Source: Methanobacteriaceae archaeon UBA349
Lineage (GTDB): Archaea; Methanobacteriota; Methanobacteria; Methanobacteriales; Methanobacteriaceae
Assembly (NCBI GenBank): GCA_002509745.1
Contig: DAWK01000005.1
Coordinates: 1 to 8,377 of the forward strand
Direction: 5' to 3'
DNA: 8,377 bases
Shown in pieces: positions 6,954-8,377 of the stretch (its first letter is position 1; every line of letters starts with the position of its first letter). The notes below the pieces were generated by a model. The model was given only the letters and a program-made list of their open reading frames with translations, ran no database searches and had not been told where the DNA came from. The position numbers and the translations under genes were made by a program.

Positions 6954-8377
6954 ATGCACGGCAGAGTAGAATATCCAACTAAACACATATCTATACGGGT
7001 TCCATGGCATGATAACGAATGGAATGGGGAAATATGTGAAAATCCTCATTTAAATAACTCCTGTACTATTTTAAAGAGGATTGCTGAAGAAAAATTTGAT
7101 GCTCGTGAAGAAGAAAATGCAGGAAAATCTATTGATAATTTAGAAGAAAGAATATGGCCACCATGTGTCCATGAGCGAGGTATGTTCATGTCCCCATTTG
7201 ATTTTACCGCTACCATGATACATCCATATAAAAGATTTTCCAAACTTCATAAACACTTCAAAGAAACTTATTTTCATATGTCTGCACATTCTGCATCTGC
7301 CGTTCCATTTAGATGGATGTTAAAATCTAATCTTAATCAATTTGCAGAAGAATATGGTCTTGATTGTTCAGATGAATACGAACCAGACATTGGATTTCAT
7401 TCAAGTTTTACCCAAGGCTACCATAATCAAAAAACTTTGTTAGATACGTTTTTTGGCCATGTAAAACCAGATGAGAGCTTATGCTTTTTTTATGCTAAAA
7501 ATGTTCCATTTGTAGAGGAAAGAGGAAGAGTACTCATAGGTGTAGGAAAAGTAAAAAAGATCGCTCCTTCTATGGAACATCTAAGAATAAGTGATGATGG
7601 AATCAAATCCATGATATGGGAGCGAAATATTCAGCATTCTATAAGAGAAGGATTTGATGAAGGATTTATTTTACCTTATAATGAAATTTTAGAATATTGT
7701 AATGAGAATTCTGATTTAGATCCTTCAGATATAGCTGTTGTGGTACCTGATGATCACCGACCGGAATTTTCGTTTGCTTCGGAATTTGTTACTCCTGATG
7801 CAGCTATAAATGTATTATTACAAACCATTAAATCATTAGACAAGATTAAAGAACATATTCCAGGACCATGGACCAAGTGTCAAAATTGGATTGATGAACA
7901 ATTAGGGGAACTTTGGAAACTTAGAGGGCCTTATCCAGGTTTAGGTTCTGTTTTAAGATCTTTTGGCATAGATTTGGGGAATATGATTGCCAATGAAGTT
8001 AATCAAATGGCAAAATCTGGTGAAGACCATTGGAATATTTTAGATGAAGTATTTAAGAATCCGCCGGAGTATTTACCTGAAAATTTGGCTATGCAAATAG
8101 GTAGACTTCATCAGAAAAAGTGGTCTAAACTTTCTGATGAGCGTAAATCATTTTTAAAACTGATGAGTCGATTTGAAATAGATATTGATCAAGCTAAAAT
8201 GTTTTATAATTATGAAAATCGAGAAAATGAGCTTATATTCTGTGAAGATAAGGAAATTATCGAAAACCCTTACCTTTTATATGAACTTTCACGATTCCAT
8301 CCTAATTTCATTAACTTCTGGAGAATAGATTATGGTCTTTTCCCTGATGTATCCATAAGCAAAAATTATCCTATTCC
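6954..8377 (+). CDS. N-terminal part of a large unassigned protein, possibly RecD-like helicase (3'-truncated by window edge)
   Basis: The frame is open from the ATG at 6954 to the right edge (474 full codons), so the gene is incomplete. I cannot firmly name it. Visible blocks, in order: RVPWHDNEWNG (15-25); CENPHLNNSC (28-37); PPCVHERGMFMSPFDF (69-84); SAHSASAVPFRWM (110-122); a strand-rich stretch with CFFYAKNVPF (177-186) and GRVLIGVGKV (191-200); WERNIQHSIREGFDEGFILPY (222-242, a 21-residue block whose key residues are Trp222, His228, Arg231, Phe238 and Pro241); and PYPGLGSVLRSFGID (326-340), which looks like a helix-hairpin-helix turn. ENPYLLYE near 437-444 and IDYGLFPD near 458-465 recall the region before the motor in RecD2-like helicases. 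From memory, similar N-termini belong to proteins annotated as AAA or RecD-like ATPases. No Walker A motif is seen, as expected if the motor lies beyond the edge. Its place 11 bases after the BrxA-like gene makes it a likely part of the same system. It is visibly more GC-rich than its upstream neighbours. Confidence 0.82.
   Translation, partial: MHGRVEYPTKHISIRVPWHDNEWNGEICENPHLNNSCTILKRIAEEKFDAREEENAGKSIDNLEERIWPPCVHERGMFMSPFDFTATMIHPYKRFSKLHKHFKETYFHMSAHSASAVPFRWMLKSNLNQFAEEYGLDCSDEYEPDIGFHSSFTQGYHNQKTLLDTFFGHVKPDESLCFFYAKNVPFVEERGRVLIGVGKVKKIAPSMEHLRISDDGIKSMIWERNIQHSIREGFDEGFILPYNEILEYCNENSDLDPSDIAVVVPDDHRPEFSFASEFVTPDAAINVLLQTIKSLDKIKEHIPGPWTKCQNWIDEQLGELWKLRGPYPGLGSVLRSFGIDLGNMIANEVNQMAKSGEDHWNILDEVFKNPPEYLPENLAMQIGRLHQKKWSKLSDERKSFLKLMSRFEIDIDQAKMFYNYENRENELIFCEDKEIIENPYLLYELSRFHPNFINFWRIDYGLFPDVSISKNYPI

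Larger units (their letters stand above)
1..8377 (+). other. BREX-like defence operon (both ends outside the window)
   Basis: Five co-directional genes follow each other with gaps of 11, 12, -4 and 11 bases, and no promoter or terminator fits between them. SNF2 helicase, Zn-ribbon DNA methylase, PglZ-domain protein and BrxA-like protein together match four of the six genes described for type 3 BREX. BrxC and BrxF are not seen here and could lie to either side. DISARM class 1 also pairs a SNF2 helicase with a methylase, but its DrmA, DrmB and DrmC are absent and PglZ is not a DISARM component. The operon assignment is seen directly; the system name is inferred. Confidence 0.8.

Noticed and set aside
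7046..7243. Reverse-strand open frame of 65 codons
   Set aside because: It lies opposite the long + strand frame starting at 6954, which has a ribosome-binding site, operon spacing and patterned blocks.
1..8377. CRISPR array, tRNA, insertion sequence ends, terminators or long repeats
   Set aside because: No regularly spaced repeats, cloverleaf, inverted terminal repeats or hairpin followed by a T-run were found; nearly all bases are coding.

Overview
The window is one tightly packed, low-GC, five-gene run on the + strand with almost no non-coding DNA. It reads as part of an antiphage defence operon of the BREX/PGL class. In order: a SNF2/HepA-family helicase (5' end outside the window), a DNA adenine methyltransferase with an internal zinc ribbon, a PglZ-domain protein of the alkaline phosphatase superfamily, a 242-aa protein that looks like BrxA (DUF1819), and the first 474 codons of a large protein that continues beyond the right edge. 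Gaps between genes are 11, 12, -4 and 11 bases. There is no room for internal promoters or terminators, so the genes are probably co-transcribed and at least partly translationally coupled.

Organism: the DNA is very AT-rich, with heavy use of ATA, AGA and AAA codons. The ribosome-binding sites look like GGTGAT, GAGGGAT, GTGAG and GGGGT rather than the AGGAGG usual in Firmicutes. GGTGAT-type sites are typical of methanogenic archaea, so I lean towards a low-GC member of the Methanobacteriales. This is an inference; no ribosomal RNA or housekeeping gene is present to confirm it.

How the genes fit together: a methyltransferase would mark host DNA, a SNF2-type translocase/helicase would act on DNA, PglZ is the hallmark of BREX/Pgl systems, and BrxA is a small BREX accessory protein that binds DNA in known systems. 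The four identifiable genes correspond to pglXI, brxHII, pglZ and brxA of type 3 BREX, but the first two are in the opposite order. The large BREX ATPase BrxC and the small BrxF are not in the window. In the position after brxA there is instead a large protein I cannot firmly name. Its N-terminal part has several highly patterned blocks and a helix-hairpin-helix-like segment, which recalls the region before the motor in RecD-like helicases. That gene, and whether the locus carries a BrxC outside the window, are the main open questions.

I found no tRNA, rRNA, CRISPR array, insertion sequence, clear terminator or gene-free stretch longer than 12 bases.
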